Positions 45,686 to 58,300 of a DNA stretch of 64,000 nt are shown piece by piece. The notes beneath the pieces were generated by a model. The model worked only from the letters and a program-made list of their open reading frames with translations. It was not told where the DNA came from and searched no databases. The position numbers and the translations under genes are program-made. Location: the NCBI GenBank assembly GCA_032622095.1, contig CP136063.1, positions 142,383,450 to 142,447,449 on the forward strand, written 5' to 3'. Source of the stretch: Siphonodentalium dalli (lineage: Eukaryota; Mollusca; Scaphopoda; Gadilida; Siphonodentaliidae). Within the stretch, counting starts at the first letter, position 1. Each line of letters starts with the position of its first letter.

Positions 45686-47469
45686 GTCCTAAAAGTTTTG
45701 ACTGACACTTACATAAATATGACTCGCAGAATTGTTAGCACACAAGTCCGTATTATGCGGTACTTCGTCCTGGCAATAAACATTAATTTTGTCAATTGAT
45801 GAAAAACAACATCAATCAATTTTACAACGACATCCTAAAACTTTAGTCTTGATAAACATTACATTTGTAGAATAGTTGACATTATCACTGAAGCACGTGA
45901 TTGTGATGTATGTGATTGATGTGAACCACATTTTTATCAACTACTGTATCTGGTGGCCTGACTATATTGCAAGTTAATTTGGTAAAATCACATGTAGTTA
46001 CGATAGATTACATGTAAGAGACTTGCATATATATGATAGCCATTAAGTTCCACCACTGAACATTTGATTAAATTGTCAAACTCTCTATAGGGTCCAACAT
46101 TAGTTTTGTTCGCAACTGTAGTACTGTACCCGCGGAAACTTATCTGACGACACCATTCTCAAAAATATATGTCAGAGTCATACTTTACATATGTGCATAA
46201 TTTCAACTCGCATAATTCGTGAAAAGGCTAATCGTGTTAGTTAATACCTGTATAATCAGGAAACGCTCTTTAAATTTTTTAACACGTCCAAACAATTTGT
46301 TTCCACTAAAATATCAGACTGGAAACAAATAGACTCTGAAAGTAGACCGCCATATTTGATACTTTGTTAATTTCAACTCGCACAGTCCACCAGAAGGTTA
46401 GTTATGAGGATTAATATTTGTATAATAAGTAAATGCTCTTTAAATTCTTAAAATTTCAACTGGACACAGGTAAACTCTGAAAGTAGACACGCTAATGATA
46501 AATAACCCGTTCGCATGTCGTTTTAGACAATCCGAAATTGCGCGACCGTTGTTTTCGAGCAAAGGAATCTGACTTGTGAAATCAGCTAGGGTTGGGGTAG
46601 GGTTAACTTTTCTGCGATATATCCTTACCAAAAATCGATGTATCGAAGTTTTGTTTGTGGCATATGATCAAGATATCCTTGTAGATTGTTCATGTTCGTC
46701 TATATGTGATGTAGCTGATTTTAAGAATATACAATACCTTAATATTTGAGAAAGAAAATTGAAAATGCAGTCATAAATACAATTCATCTGATGATTTTAT
46801 GATATAATTCCACATTAAGATATGTAATTAAGTAATTTGTGGCAAGATCTCTCAATGTTTTGCGATTTCCATAAACAAAGAAAGCCACTTACCGAACTTG
46901 CTATGTGTAATAGCATGTTTTTTATTACCAGGTGGCCGGGGGGGGGGGGAATATAGGGGTACACAAACAAAAGCCTCACAAAAACCTGTTTCCACTAAAA
47001 TATCAAGCTGGAAACAGGTAGATTCTGAAAATAGACACACTGGTGGTATAGAAACCGTTCTCACATCGCTTTTAACATTCCGAAAACGCGCGACCATTGT
47101 TTTCGACATAAGGAATCCGACTATAGTGGGACCGGTGAGATGGCTTCCCGAGGCTTCAGAACGTGTGATAGATAATCACTTTCAGATGCCGACCACATAC
47201 GGTATAGAATCAGTATCATATCATCATATCGTGCTCCGGTCGCTCGGCGGGAAGATCAGAAGAACAAGGATAGCGGCTATGTCACAGAAAGAAACAACAG
47301 CAGCAACAAACAAACAAAAACAAAACAAAAGACAACGAAAAAAAATAAAGAAGAAAAAAAAATAATATTATGTACAGAACATTTTCATCAATTTCATGTA
47401 AATGTCACACCATTTCATGATACTCATCAAAATTTCCCAAGTGGGTTGTAGGGGAGGGGTGCCACTTTC
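45686..47469. other. Noncoding with a local duplication
   Basis: A block around TTTCCACTAAAATATCA..CTGGAAACA..AGACTCTGAAAGTAGAC occurs at about 46300 and, extended by CGCGCGACC(A/G)TTGTTTTCGA, at about 46440-46580 and 46988-47115. A GGGGGGGGGGG run is at 46939. The 155-codon ORF at 46898-47365 crosses these repeats and ends in a Lys run from poly-A, so I do not treat it as a gene. Confidence 0.4.
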
Positions 47470-49343
47470 AAAGTCAAAATTTGGACTTTTTATCTCGAAA
47501 TTTTGACTTTCAAACTATATTCTCTTAAAATTGCACTTTTCGTTACTAAATCGGCTGCGTAACCAGAGCCATGGTGGCCACTAGGGAATCCTTGTATTTT
47601 CGTGCGGTGCCACCCAGCGGGCATCTATAGGAAAGGGACGCGACCATGCAGCTGAAAATCGGGCTGAAGTCGGGCATGGGGTGTCAAAATAGCACTTTTC
47701 GTTACTAATTCGGCTGCGTAGCCAGAGCCATGGTGGCCACCCTGGAATCCTTGTATTTTCGTGCGGTGCCACCCAGCGGGCATCTATTGGACAGGGACGC
47801 GACCATATAGCCCCTTCCACATTTTCGAAAAATGGGCTGAAGTCGTGCATGGAGCTCAAAATTGCACTCTTTGTTACTAAATCGGCTGCGTAGCCAGAAC
47901 CATGGCGGCCACCCGGGAATTATTGCATTTTCGTGCCGTGCCGCCCATCGGACATCTATAGGACAGGGACGCTGCCATATAGCCCCTTCCAATTTTTCGA
48001 AAATTGGCCTGAAGTCGTGCATGGGGTATCGAAATAGCACTCGTTGTTACTAAATCGGGTGCGTAGCCAGAACCATGGCGGCCACCCGGGAATCACTTCA
48101 TTTTCGTGCGGTACCACCCAGCAGGCATCTATAGCACAGGGACGCGGCCATATAGCCCCTTCCAATTTTTCGAAATTTGGGCTGAAGTAGTGCATGGAGC
48201 TCAAAATTGCACTTTTTGTTACTAAATTCTCAAAATATAATAACAATCGTTACTAAATCGCCTATGTATGCATAACCACAGCATCTACGAGACCATCCTT
48301 TTGGATTCTTCTTGTGCCACCACTAGTCCATCTAAAAATCATAAACTAGGTCACATAAACTTGTCCAGCTGTTCAAAAATTGGCCGTAAGTCGTGCGTGG
48401 GGTAAAAATAGGAAATTTTTCGTTGCTAAATTCCTTATGTATTCATAACCTATCCTTATTGATCCTTCTTGTGCCATCATTAGTCCATTTTGAAATCACA
48501 AACTAGTTTACATATGCCTGTCCAGTTCTTCAAAAATTGTGGGTAAGTCGTTCGTGGGGTCAAAATAATGAAAACAATGTCATTTTTCGTTGCTAAATCG
48601 CCTGCGTATGCATAGCCATAGCAGCCACGGGGCTATACTTGTGGCATCTTCTTGTGCCACCACTAGTCCATCTATAAATCACAAACTGATTCACATACGC
48701 CTGTCCAGCTGTTCAAAAATTGGGTGTAAGTCGAGCGTGGGGTCAAAATAATGAAAAAAGGTCATGGTTCTGGCTACGCTGCACGACTTCAGCCCAATCT
48801 TCGAAAAATTGGAAGGGGCTAGATGGCCGCGTCCTTTCCTATAGATGCCCGCTGGGTGGCACCGCACGAAACTGCAAGGATCTCCGGATGGACACCATGG
48901 TTCTGGCTACGCAACCGATTTAGTAACAAAAAGTGCAATTTTGAGCTCCATGCACGACTTCAGCCCAATTTTCGAAAATGTGGAAGGGGCTATATAGTCG
49001 CGTCCCTGTCCAATAGATGCCCGCTGGGTGGCACCGTACGAAAATGCAAGGATTCCCGGGTGGCCGCCATAGTTCTGGCTACGCAACCGATTTAGTAACA
49101 AAAAGTGCGATTTTGAGCTCCATGCACGACTTGAGCCCAATTTTCGAAAATTTGGAAGGGGCTGCATGGTCGCGTCCCTGTCCAATAGATGCCCGCTGGG
49201 TGGCACCGCACGAAAATACAAGGATTCCCGGGTGGTCACCATGGCTCTGGCTACGCAGATGATTTAGTAACGAAAAGTGCAATTTTAAGAGAATAGAGTT
49301 TGAAAGTCAAAATTTTGAGATAAAAAGTCAAAATTTTGACTTT
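47470..49343. mobile_element. Large inverted-repeat element with tandem subunits
   Basis: The outer ends are AAAGTCAAAATTTGGACTTT and the inverse AAAGTCAAAATTTTGACTTT. Inward of them are CTCTTAAAATTGCACTTTTC and then roughly 170-bp tandem units with CTAAATCGGCTGCGTAGCCA, ACCATGGCGGCCACCCGGG, CCCAGCGGGCATCTATAGG and CAATTTTTCGAAAATTGGGC. There are about four units on the left arm (47555-48240) and three in opposite orientation on the right (48770-49260). The centre (48250-48750) has diverged units with CTTGTGCCACCACTAGTCCA. It is foldback-like with no transposase. The overlapping 60-111 codon ORFs on both strands are repeat translations. Confidence 0.75.
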
Positions 49344-50979
49344 ATTTTTTTTACCATTATGCATGTCCCGAATACGCTTCCGTATTGTCAACATTCCATA
49401 CCATGTGTTGTCATTTTTGACTGAAAGAAATGTTCAATTCTCTTTAATCAAATACCGCTGTTATATGTTTGGTGCTGAATTTTGGGAAAGATTAAAACGC
49501 CGTGAAATTATTTTCTTTGGCCAAATTCTCTCAGAATTAAGTTGCCAAATTATATTCGGCTGAAACGAAGGGGTTTGTGGAAAATTGTTTCTTACAGTTG
49601 ATAATGACCACTTCTAAAAATGCAATGTTTTACAGACATTTAATTACGTCCACATCATGGGGTATAATTATATTTTGGTATTGGCCAAGCTGCCACATGG
49701 AACTTCGAAGTCGTAATTGTTAATAATTATTATCCCTTCGGGATTATCATTAAAAAATAAACAAATTTATTCACCCGCCAATATACTTGAGGTCAACATC
49801 ATTTTACGGACACTCCTTCATAAAGGGGCTATGGAAACATCACCATCATACGCAATGGCCATACCTGTCTGATGTGCAATCGAATTAACTAGCTCTTGAA
49901 AGAGGTGATATTTCCGAACCTGCAAAAGCTATAGCCGCTATATCGGTAATAGAAAGCTGTTACGTGTCATAGATGTATCATATATATAATCAAACAAGTT
50001 CTAAATAAATAAATTCTAATTTCTTGTCGAAATCAGAACTCGCTTACCAAATGAAACTGCTTTTTGCCAAATGTAAATTATTTTTTGCATTTAGCAAGCG
50101 GCAGCGCGAACCCTGAATTTGTCTCACAGCCACTTGGAGAAATAGTTGCTGAGTTTTGATGACTCGATCTCTGCAATAGGGAAGTCAAAGGTAGCACGGC
50201 ATCTAAAATGTAGAAGTGTAATGTTTATTAAAGTCGGGTATTTCATTCGTTTCTATCTATTCAATTGTGGGGACACAACGCATGCTAATAATTAACAGCG
50301 TACGTGTGTGCTGGCATCTATGTGTATTGCTGGTCGAGTAGGCAACAAAAATGACATTGGCAAATAACCTCGTTGTTTTCTGTGACATCAATGATTAATT
50401 GTTAACAGAGAGATTAACATTCCAGAGTCTAGCCAAATTGCTGTCAATCTGTGCACATATTGCTCCATTAGCTTTTCCAATGCTGCGCGGTATACACAAT
50501 TGCATATTCGTTGATTGGCTCCAACTGTCATTTATAAGCTCGGCGGCTCACACATAATAAAATTAATGACATTAGTAGCTCAGATAATCGGACTGGCGAA
50601 CCAGAGGACGACCGTGTTTAAATAGTTACAATAAGGTAAGATAATAGTTTAGAAAAAAAACAGTGAGCATGCACATAATATAAAACAGAACGCGGATTTT
50701 CCATATTTTGCGTAATATGTATAGTCTTATCGCTCCAGAAAAAATGAGTTAAGACTTGTGACAAGTTTAAATTAGCTTGATGTCGGACATTGGTGTACGC
50801 TTGGTGTAATTTGTCACGATGTTTGACTTGGGTGTTACTGATTCAGCCGAATATCCATGTGAAGTTACATGTATTTTGGCATTGGGCATTCGGTGTTAGC
50901 TTGGCATTACGTGTTGGGCGTTTGCCCTACCAAAAGATAAAATATTATATCAGCTCTGAGAAGAATCATGACACTTCTG
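49344..50979. other. Unassigned noncoding DNA
   Basis: I see no gene, tandem array or bordered element here. The 87-codon ORF at 50790-51053 runs into the 63-bp repeat and has no recognised motif. Confidence 0.4.
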
Positions 50980-51994
50980 TCCTGCATTTTCAAACGTATT
51001 CATCAAGCGGTTTAAACTTTGTAATATGTTCGATGTCTTCCACCCAGCAATGAATTTACGAAAATATATAGGCCTACTTACATATCACAAATATATACAT
51101 GTATAGGCCTACTTACATATGCTATCTAAACGGCTCAGCTTTCATTCGTAAAAGAACCGATACAGTATGCTGAGCGCGAGGAACGTGTGGAGCGGTATGA
51201 TTTACTTAGACATTGGCCTAGAGACGGCAGTGAGAGAGAGAGAGATATTTTATTGCCTCCTTGAAGGAGAGATATGTGTACAGGTATATACATGTTTATG
51301 AATACAACAGTGACATTCAAACTAAATCAATTTCACTTATATGAGGTTGGTTGACCTTTTGCAAAGGACACACACAAATATGAGACAATGAATAAATAAG
51401 CGTTTCTCATCACACATGAGTTCCAGAGTAGGATGACTTCCACATCCACATGCATAAGTGAGGAATCCTACCGGCGAGAGTAAATCCAGGAATGAAACTG
51501 TAGGAATTCCGAATATGTTTATGATTTTATACCAGAATTCATTTCTGAGTTCCTGTATGTGCGGAGAGAAGCAATGGAGGTACATGTGTGACATGAGGTC
51601 AGAGTATTGGCACCCACAGTGCTTGCATAGTGCGTTGTTGTCATATGTCGTTCTGGAGATGATGTTTGCCATATAGAGAGCTTTAGATTTGTACTTTGGG
51701 TGTTCCCTGCATAGTAGCCAGCCTCTCCAGATCGACATAGGATAGGATTTAACCATCCTAAAGAAATTCAGTGATTCATTTGTCAAATCACACCATGGTG
51801 CTTGATATGCGAAGTTGTTGATCTTCTCTTTTACAATTTCTTTCCATTGTTTATGTGATGGAAAGAACCCAGAATCAATAAAAGTTGTGAGGTAATCGAT
51901 GAGATCATATGCGTGCAGTTGTGTGAATAGTTCCTGCATTTTCAAACGTATTCATCAAGCGGTTTAAACTTTGTAATATGTTCGATGTCTTCCA
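50980..51994 (-). mobile_element. LINE 3' fragment between 63-bp direct repeats
   Basis: The identical 63-mers at 50980-51042 and 51932-51994 start TCCTGCATTTTCAAACG and end CGATGTCTTCCA. Between them a minus-strand frame (up to 51945, stop at 51337) encodes the C-terminus of a non-LTR reverse transcriptase protein: a helical region, WRGWLLCREHPKYKSKALYM, and a zinc motif CKHCGCQ..SHMYLHC. Then follows an untranslated part with a GAGAGAGAGAGAG run (51234-51245). The 5' end is truncated at about 51931, as typical for LINEs. A 63-bp target duplication is long but the identity is exact. Confidence 0.75.
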
Positions 51995-53754
51995 GGAGAT
52001 ATACGGTCCACGATGTGCTTGGAATGACAGAACAAGGCAACTTTTGTGAGGCCATAGTCTACATCACTCCTCTAGATGGTATGGAATCCTATTACGGCCA
52101 CTTGCTAATGGCGCTTTCGGCGCACTTTTTGTCGCTTTTGGCGCGATGCGCCGAAAGCGCAGAAAGCGACAAAATGTGCGCCATTAGCGTTGTTTCGGCG
52201 CGCGCCGAAAGCGACAAAACATGCGCCATTACGGCGCACTTTTTGTCGCTTTCGGCGCTTTCGGCGCACCGCGCCGAAAGCGACAAAATATGCGCCATTA
52301 GTGCAATCGGCGCGGTGCGCCATTAGTGCATTCGGCGCGGTGCGCCATTAGCGCGGTGCGCCGAAAGCGACAAAATATGCACCATTAGCGCATGTACAAT
52401 TAAGTATGTGATCACCCCAGCAGGGGTGCCGGAAGAGGGGGCAGAGGGGGCAGATGGGGCAGCTGACCCCCTGCCCTTGACCAAGGGGGCGAGCGGGGGC
52501 AGGACTTGCTCTTTTTTCTGGAGAAATAAAATGCTTTTTGTGTGTTTAATCTCATGTTTTTACAGTAAAATGTGACTTTTTTTTGTCCAAATACCACCAA
52601 TTTCACAAGGAATATAAATGTTTTGTCACAAAACGGCCATAAAAACCGACAAATACCTTTAAAATAGGGATTTTTGCCACAATGAATTTATGGTTATTTT
52701 TCCGAGTTTGCGGAGAAAAGCCCTTTTTTTTTGCAGAAAAGTGCCCTTTTTGTAGGCTCTGCCCCCCCCTGCCCTTGGATGCTTCCGGCGCCCATGCACA
52801 GATCGGGCATGGCCATATGTACAATGTATAGGCCTATGTATCAATTTTAAAAGGGAGGGGCTGAATTTTGCTGTAGATAGACCTCCAAATGCTATAATTT
52901 GTCATTATTCAGATTTAAAATTATTGTGGCCGTGTGGTCCTGGTCCCTCCTTTGTGGGTAGTTAAAGGTACTCAATCCGATCAGACGGTCCCAGGGATGT
53001 GGCTAGAGGGTCTCCGTTGGGGGTGTCCACCTTGGGAAATTCCAACTGCACCTCCTTGAATCAGAATCAGACAAAACACAAATTTTACATAATTCCATTT
53101 GCATCCCCCCCCCTTTGCACCTTAGTGCTCATGCCTAATATCCTAACATCTAGTGGTCTAAATCCAGACAAATGCACACGGCTATGGACAAGAGACCAGG
53201 ACACACCGGGCTGACCATTGTTGTTCAACGCAGTGTGAGAAATCTTTTTGAAAACTGTACAAGAAAATCACAAATCCTAGCATCTAGACTGGCCTCAACT
53301 GAAGCTTGGGTCAGCTGCCCACTCTGCCCCCTCTTCCGGCACCCCTGCTGGGGTGATCACATACTTAATTGTACATGCGCTAATGGCGCATATTTTGTCG
53401 CTTTCGGCGCACCGCGCTAATGGTGCACCGCGCCGAATGCACTAATGGCGCACCGCGCCGATTGCACTAATGGCGCATATTTTGTCGCTTTCGGCGCGGT
53501 GCGCCGAAAGCGCCGAAAGCGCCGAAAGCGACAAAAAGTGCGCCGTAATGGCGCATGTTTTGTCGCTTTCAGCGCTTTCGGCGCGCGCCGAAACAACGCT
53601 AATGGCGCATATTTTGTCGCGTTCGGCGCGCGCGCCGAAAGCGCCGAAAGCGACAAAAAGTGCGCCGAAAGCGCCATTAGCAAGTGGCCGTAATAGGATT
53701 CCATAAGATGGCGACTGTTCAGATGAGGATAGTGGTGATGAGGCGAGCCGATGA
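51985..53754 (+). pseudogene. piggyBac-derived (PGBD-like) N-terminal fragment, split
   Basis: The plus-strand frame from ATG 51985 reads MSSRRYTVHDVLGM..EAIVYITPLDG to 52079. It is interrupted by the foldback element and resumes in phase after the 6-bp duplication at 53712 as DCSDEDSGDEASR, stopping at 53752. The pattern RRYT, then a short hydrophobic helix, an (I/V)YI.P strand and SDEDSGDE, is the typical N-terminus of piggyBac transposase-derived proteins. The catalytic core is absent. The LINE fragment just upstream duplicated the start region (ATG copy at 51033). Product nonfunctional. Confidence 0.65.
52074..53711. mobile_element. Foldback element of GCGCCGAAAGCGAC hairpins, 6-bp TSD
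   Basis: The element is 52080-53705 (1626 bp) with perfect ends TATGGAATCCTATTACGGCC and the inverse. AGATGG flanks both sides (52074-52079 and 53706-53711). The arms are about 390 bp (52080-52469 and 53309-53705). They are built from short words GCGCCATTA, GCGCCGAAAGCGACAAAA and their inverses, then TGTACAATTAAGTATGTGAT and CCCCAGCAGGGGTGCCGG. The 840-bp centre holds other repeat fragments, including a start of the TTAA MITE (52973) and CAGGGATGTGGCTAG (52992). No transposase. Confidence 0.88.
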
Positions 53755-53896
53755 TATTAGTGATTAGTGATATGCCGATGGGGATGATGATGTATATCAA
53801 GTGTAGATAAATCATGTCATGTATCTACTTATCATGTTACACGTATTGTGTCTCAGTAATAAACCTTTACATCACAAAGAAAGACTAGATCTATCT

Positions 53897-55271
53897 AAGG
53901 TGAAGTTTACACATAGCCGGTGAAGCCGTTGCCCGGCGAACCCGTTAGCCGGCGAAGGTTGGACAGAGTGTTTACACATCGCCGGCGAAGATACGCATAT
54001 ATTCATGTGTCTCCTTTACTTGTTAATAGTTTTCGTTTTAGTTCTCATTGAACTGCAATATGATATTGCTGTACACCTGTAAACATATAGCCGCTTCCTG
54101 TTAGAGATATGGTTGGGCAGTATAGTGAAATGAAACTTTTTAGAAATGGAAATGCCGAAATTATTAATATCCAACTCAAACTTTCAGGTATTGCTATTGG
54201 TAATTTTATATATATAAGTTTCAACATCGCGAATCAAATGTGACACATTTTCCGTTTGCACATTATACAATAAAATATGTTTTTCATTTTACTCGGGCGT
54301 TCACCATGTCCATGTATATAGGGCCGTGGCGATGGGGGTGTCTCATCCCAACTTTAATCAAAATATTCAAAAGCTGGAAATTTCATACCTGACACGGCAA
54401 TAGTTGGACATTTGACATCAGCAATATGTTGAAATTGTTCTCGTAGTTTTATTTTCAACAATTTGTTATTGGTGATTTCTTTAGGCAACATTTGCTTATT
54501 TTTTTTACCAAATTGTTGGACTGAAATGACCATCAGTTGGAAATGATCCAACCTTATTAGAGGTGCGTCAAGTTTGGAAAATGTCCAACAATTGGAAATC
54601 TTAAGGCTGGATGCTAGGATTTGGCAATTTTCAGGGTTCAGATTAAAAAAATATTCTCACACCTGGCCATAACTACGGTCGGTCGATAAATTCCAAAGAT
54701 TGAACAGTCCCACACCTCCAAATCAGGCCCTCTAGACCCGTCCCGGTGTAAATATGTCCACGGCGCACTCAGATTTAGAATATATATATGGACATACATG
54801 TACATGAATTAATTCCCTCGAATGCGCAACAGATGTACCATGCACATGCAGAGTACGTGTACCATCATCGGTTAGTATTTATAATAATAGCTTATAACCA
54901 AGGTGCGTGACCACCGACCTGACAGCTGATTAGAGACAATCAAACTGGCACACTGACCAATATATACACAGGTGAAAAGCGGGCTGGTCTATCAGCGATT
55001 GCACAATAATAGTGTTCGAGTTAATTGTTGAAAGGAAATCACCCATGACGGCATGACCCCAGATAAACATCTAACTTAACCGCAGAGCGAATTAGAATCC
55101 ATACGACAATCAGGTGCTTGTACTAAATCATTTTATCCAAAAGTTGAAAACCGTATAGTTGAGTATCCGGATAGCCGTAATTCTTATCCGGCGAAGTATA
55201 AACACTCTATTGTTATCGCTGCCGGCTAAAGCGAATGCGATCTTCGCCGGGTAATGTATAAACACCCCCTA
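53897..55271. mobile_element. GCCGGCGAAG inverted-repeat element
   Basis: The left end AAGGTGAAGTTTACACATAG followed by CCGGTGAAG and repeated GCCGGCGAA mirrors the right end CTTCGCCGGGTAATGTATAA with ACACCCCCTAA. The arms are imperfect. Nested inside at about 54320-54730 is a copy of the ATTTCATACCTGACAC repeat also present near 14390. No coding capacity; ORFs at 54045-54551 are not protein-like. Confidence 0.55.
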
Positions 55272-55303
55272 AGTCCCAGTTGTACACTGAAGAGAAAATC
55301 TAG

Positions 55304-58300
55304 TCAATTCAATTCAATTAGTTTATTCTCTTAAACTCATATTACATTTCCATGAGTATTGAGACATAATATATACAACATTTACAATAGAAGAACATTG
55401 TTATACGCAATAGCTATTATGTACACAGATCCGAATCAGCTGATCAATCGAAGCCGGTGTCACGTTGTGGTATTTAGTATTGCCTGTTCAGTGGAAACAG
55501 TCGAACAGAAGCACGGAATCGGAAGAGTTTCTAAAATTCGTCGTGTATGTTTTATGGAAAACATGGTAGCAAAATAATATTTGACATTAATCTTACATAT
55601 CTCCGCTATACGATCTTTGTTATACTGTAAGTTTGATCAATACGAGCCATGCAAATTGGGTTATACTCATACTCAACAGGTTTATTTGTAAAATTTTGAT
55701 TCCAGATTTGGTAATCAGAAAACACCACGACTCACATGGCCGACTCACATGCTGGCCGTTGAATCAAGTGAAGAAAACCACTGTCGCAATATACGTGTGC
55801 TGTGTACATGATGCTATCACGAAATATATAATATAATATAACAATTTGACATAACAAAAGAGATTGTGTATATGGTAGCAAAAATACTGATATCAGTGAT
55901 AAGCAAATGTAAAGTCGTGAACTAGTGAAACGGTATTGATTTTAGTTTACTTACTATGTTGGTCATTACAATGGTGTACCTGGCTTCCATGCAATGACAT
56001 AATTATGCGTATTGTCGGTATCATTCAGTTGCAGGTACTCGACAAACTCGACAATTAGTTCCGACATGGTCATGGTCAATTTATTTATACCACATGTGTA
56101 TGTACATCTGATTATTTAGGCTTAGCTGCCCTTGTTAGTTCTCGGTTGACAAGTTTGATGAAATCACACAATCGACGTATGGAATTTTTCTGATTTAATA
56201 GTTCACTCATAGTAATGGAGTTGGGCCTTTTGTAAATAAATTTTGATAGCAGTCGCTGTCTGTCATTTAATAGTTTGCCACAGACAAGTAGGTAGTGGAA
56301 TTCATCTCCAATTTCTCCGGAATCGCAAAGCGGACATAAACGACTTGTGTTGCCTGGTGTTTTCCACCGTCCGGTTTCGATAGGTAGATAGGTAGATGGT
56401 GATTACCAGTTCTAAATTTACATAAGGTTATTCGGTTTGCCATGTTCAGAGTTTCCAGATATCTCTCAAAGGATAAATCATGCTTAAATATCCTATAAAT
56501 TCGACCGCGACTGGAGTTGTTTATATCAGTTTCCCATGAATCCCTGAACTGTGTAATTAGGCTACACTTTATATATGATACAAATTGATCAATGTCTGGA
56601 ATTTGTTCCATATGCCAAGCATGCAATTGATTACAATTTTCTAATATGTTATAGATGGTATGCAACCAAGGAAAATTATTTGCATTAATGTCAAACATGG
56701 TGTGTGATAGTTTCAGGAGTATTCTAGGATACCTGTCTTCATGGCTATTCATAACCTTACACCAAAATTTTATCATTCGTGTGTTCACATGTATGTCAAT
56801 AGGCAGTCTTCCGCATTCGCCATATAACATAAAATTAGGGGTTGATGGTCTGAGGTTGAGAATGTGCTTCATGAATTTACGATGAACCTTTTCGAGAACA
56901 TCATTGTTCCCAAATCCCCAGGTTTCACATCCATACAGCAGTATTGGCATAACATGCAAGTCAAACAAATCCAGTTGGTTTTTTATCGACAGGCAGTGCA
57001 TCCTTGATTTCCCAATAATGGTGTACATAGATCTGGTTGCTTTGTCTGCAAGATCTTTTTTCGCCATTGAGAAGGAACCTGATTTACAAAATAGGATACC
57101 AAGATAGCTGAATTTGTTCACTACATCAATTTTTCTCCCCTTGAACATAAATATTATTTTCTTTGGGATACTAGTCTTAGAGAGATTGAGGATTTTTGTT
57201 TTGTCCACATTTACTGTCAGTTTCCAACTGTTACAATATTTTTCGAAAAAATCTAGTTGGGACTGCAGACCTTGGGTGGTTTCAGCCATAATTGTGGTAT
57301 CGTCAGCATAAAGGATCATAAATATTTTGACGTAACAGCTTAGTCGGTTCTCTATTTCTGAGTCAATTGTTTTCAGGCCAGTTACGCCGTTTCCAAGTAA
57401 AAATTCTTCGAGATCGTTTAAGTATAGCGTAAATAGTAGAGGAGACATGTATCCACCTTGACGAACGCCTGCGTAACAGGGGAAGTAGATGGATTTGATG
57501 CCGTCTAGTTGAACACATGATTTTATGTGATTATACATATTGGTAATGACTCTGAAATTTTTTCCATTGATTCCATTTTTTTTATATTTTGTACCACAGT
57601 CCTTGTCTCCATACCATATCAAATGCCTTTTGGAAGTCAATGAAAGCGCAGAATAATTTTTTATTCAGATTTCTACTGATTTCAAATAGTAAGTGTAAGC
57701 TGAAAATGTTGTCGACAGTTGAATAGTGCTTTCTGAACCCCGCCTGATTTTCAGATATAATGTCGTACTCTTCAGCAAATTGGCCCAGACGATTTGATAA
57801 TATCTTTGTGAATAGTTTTCCAAAACAGCTTAGCAGCGTGATAGGTCTATAATTACTGGGGTCATTAGAGTTTCCTTTATTTTTATACAGAGGGACAATT
57901 GTTCCTATCACCCAGTCCTGGGGTACAAGTCCTGTATCCAAAACGATGTTAAACAGTTTGCAGTATATACCCATTAAAACATCACAAGAAGCTTTAATGT
58001 ATTCATTAAAGATGAGGTCCTGGCCACAGGATTTATTTCCTTTCAGACTATTAATTGCTTGTCTTATCTCATCTTCACTAATCGGTTTATTCAGATTAGG
58101 GTTTGCATCGGTTTTAAAATGTTCTTCAATATACGATTCCAAGTCTGGGTCATCCTCGTGTCTAATCGCGTTGATATTCTGGAAGTATTGAGATAAATCA
58201 TCTAGAGTGACATCAAGGTGTCGCGAATTTCTATCACGGATTCTTTTCCAGAAATTCCGCGGATTATTACGTTGCATTGTTGTCATTTCGTGCGTTATTG

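Noticed and set aside
46898-47365. 155-codon ORF ending in a Lys-rich tail
   Set aside because: It spans a poly-G run, a local duplication and a poly-A tract; no motif and no splice context.
47581-49282. Overlapping 60-111 codon ORFs with shared peptide phrases
   Set aside because: They translate the 170-bp tandem units on both strands of the inverted-repeat element.
51985-52326. 113-codon ORF and its mirror ORFs at 53417-53815
   Set aside because: Beyond the first 31 codons these read the GCGCCGAAAGCGAC hairpin words in several frames on both strands, which gives Ala/Ser/Arg-rich peptides without function.
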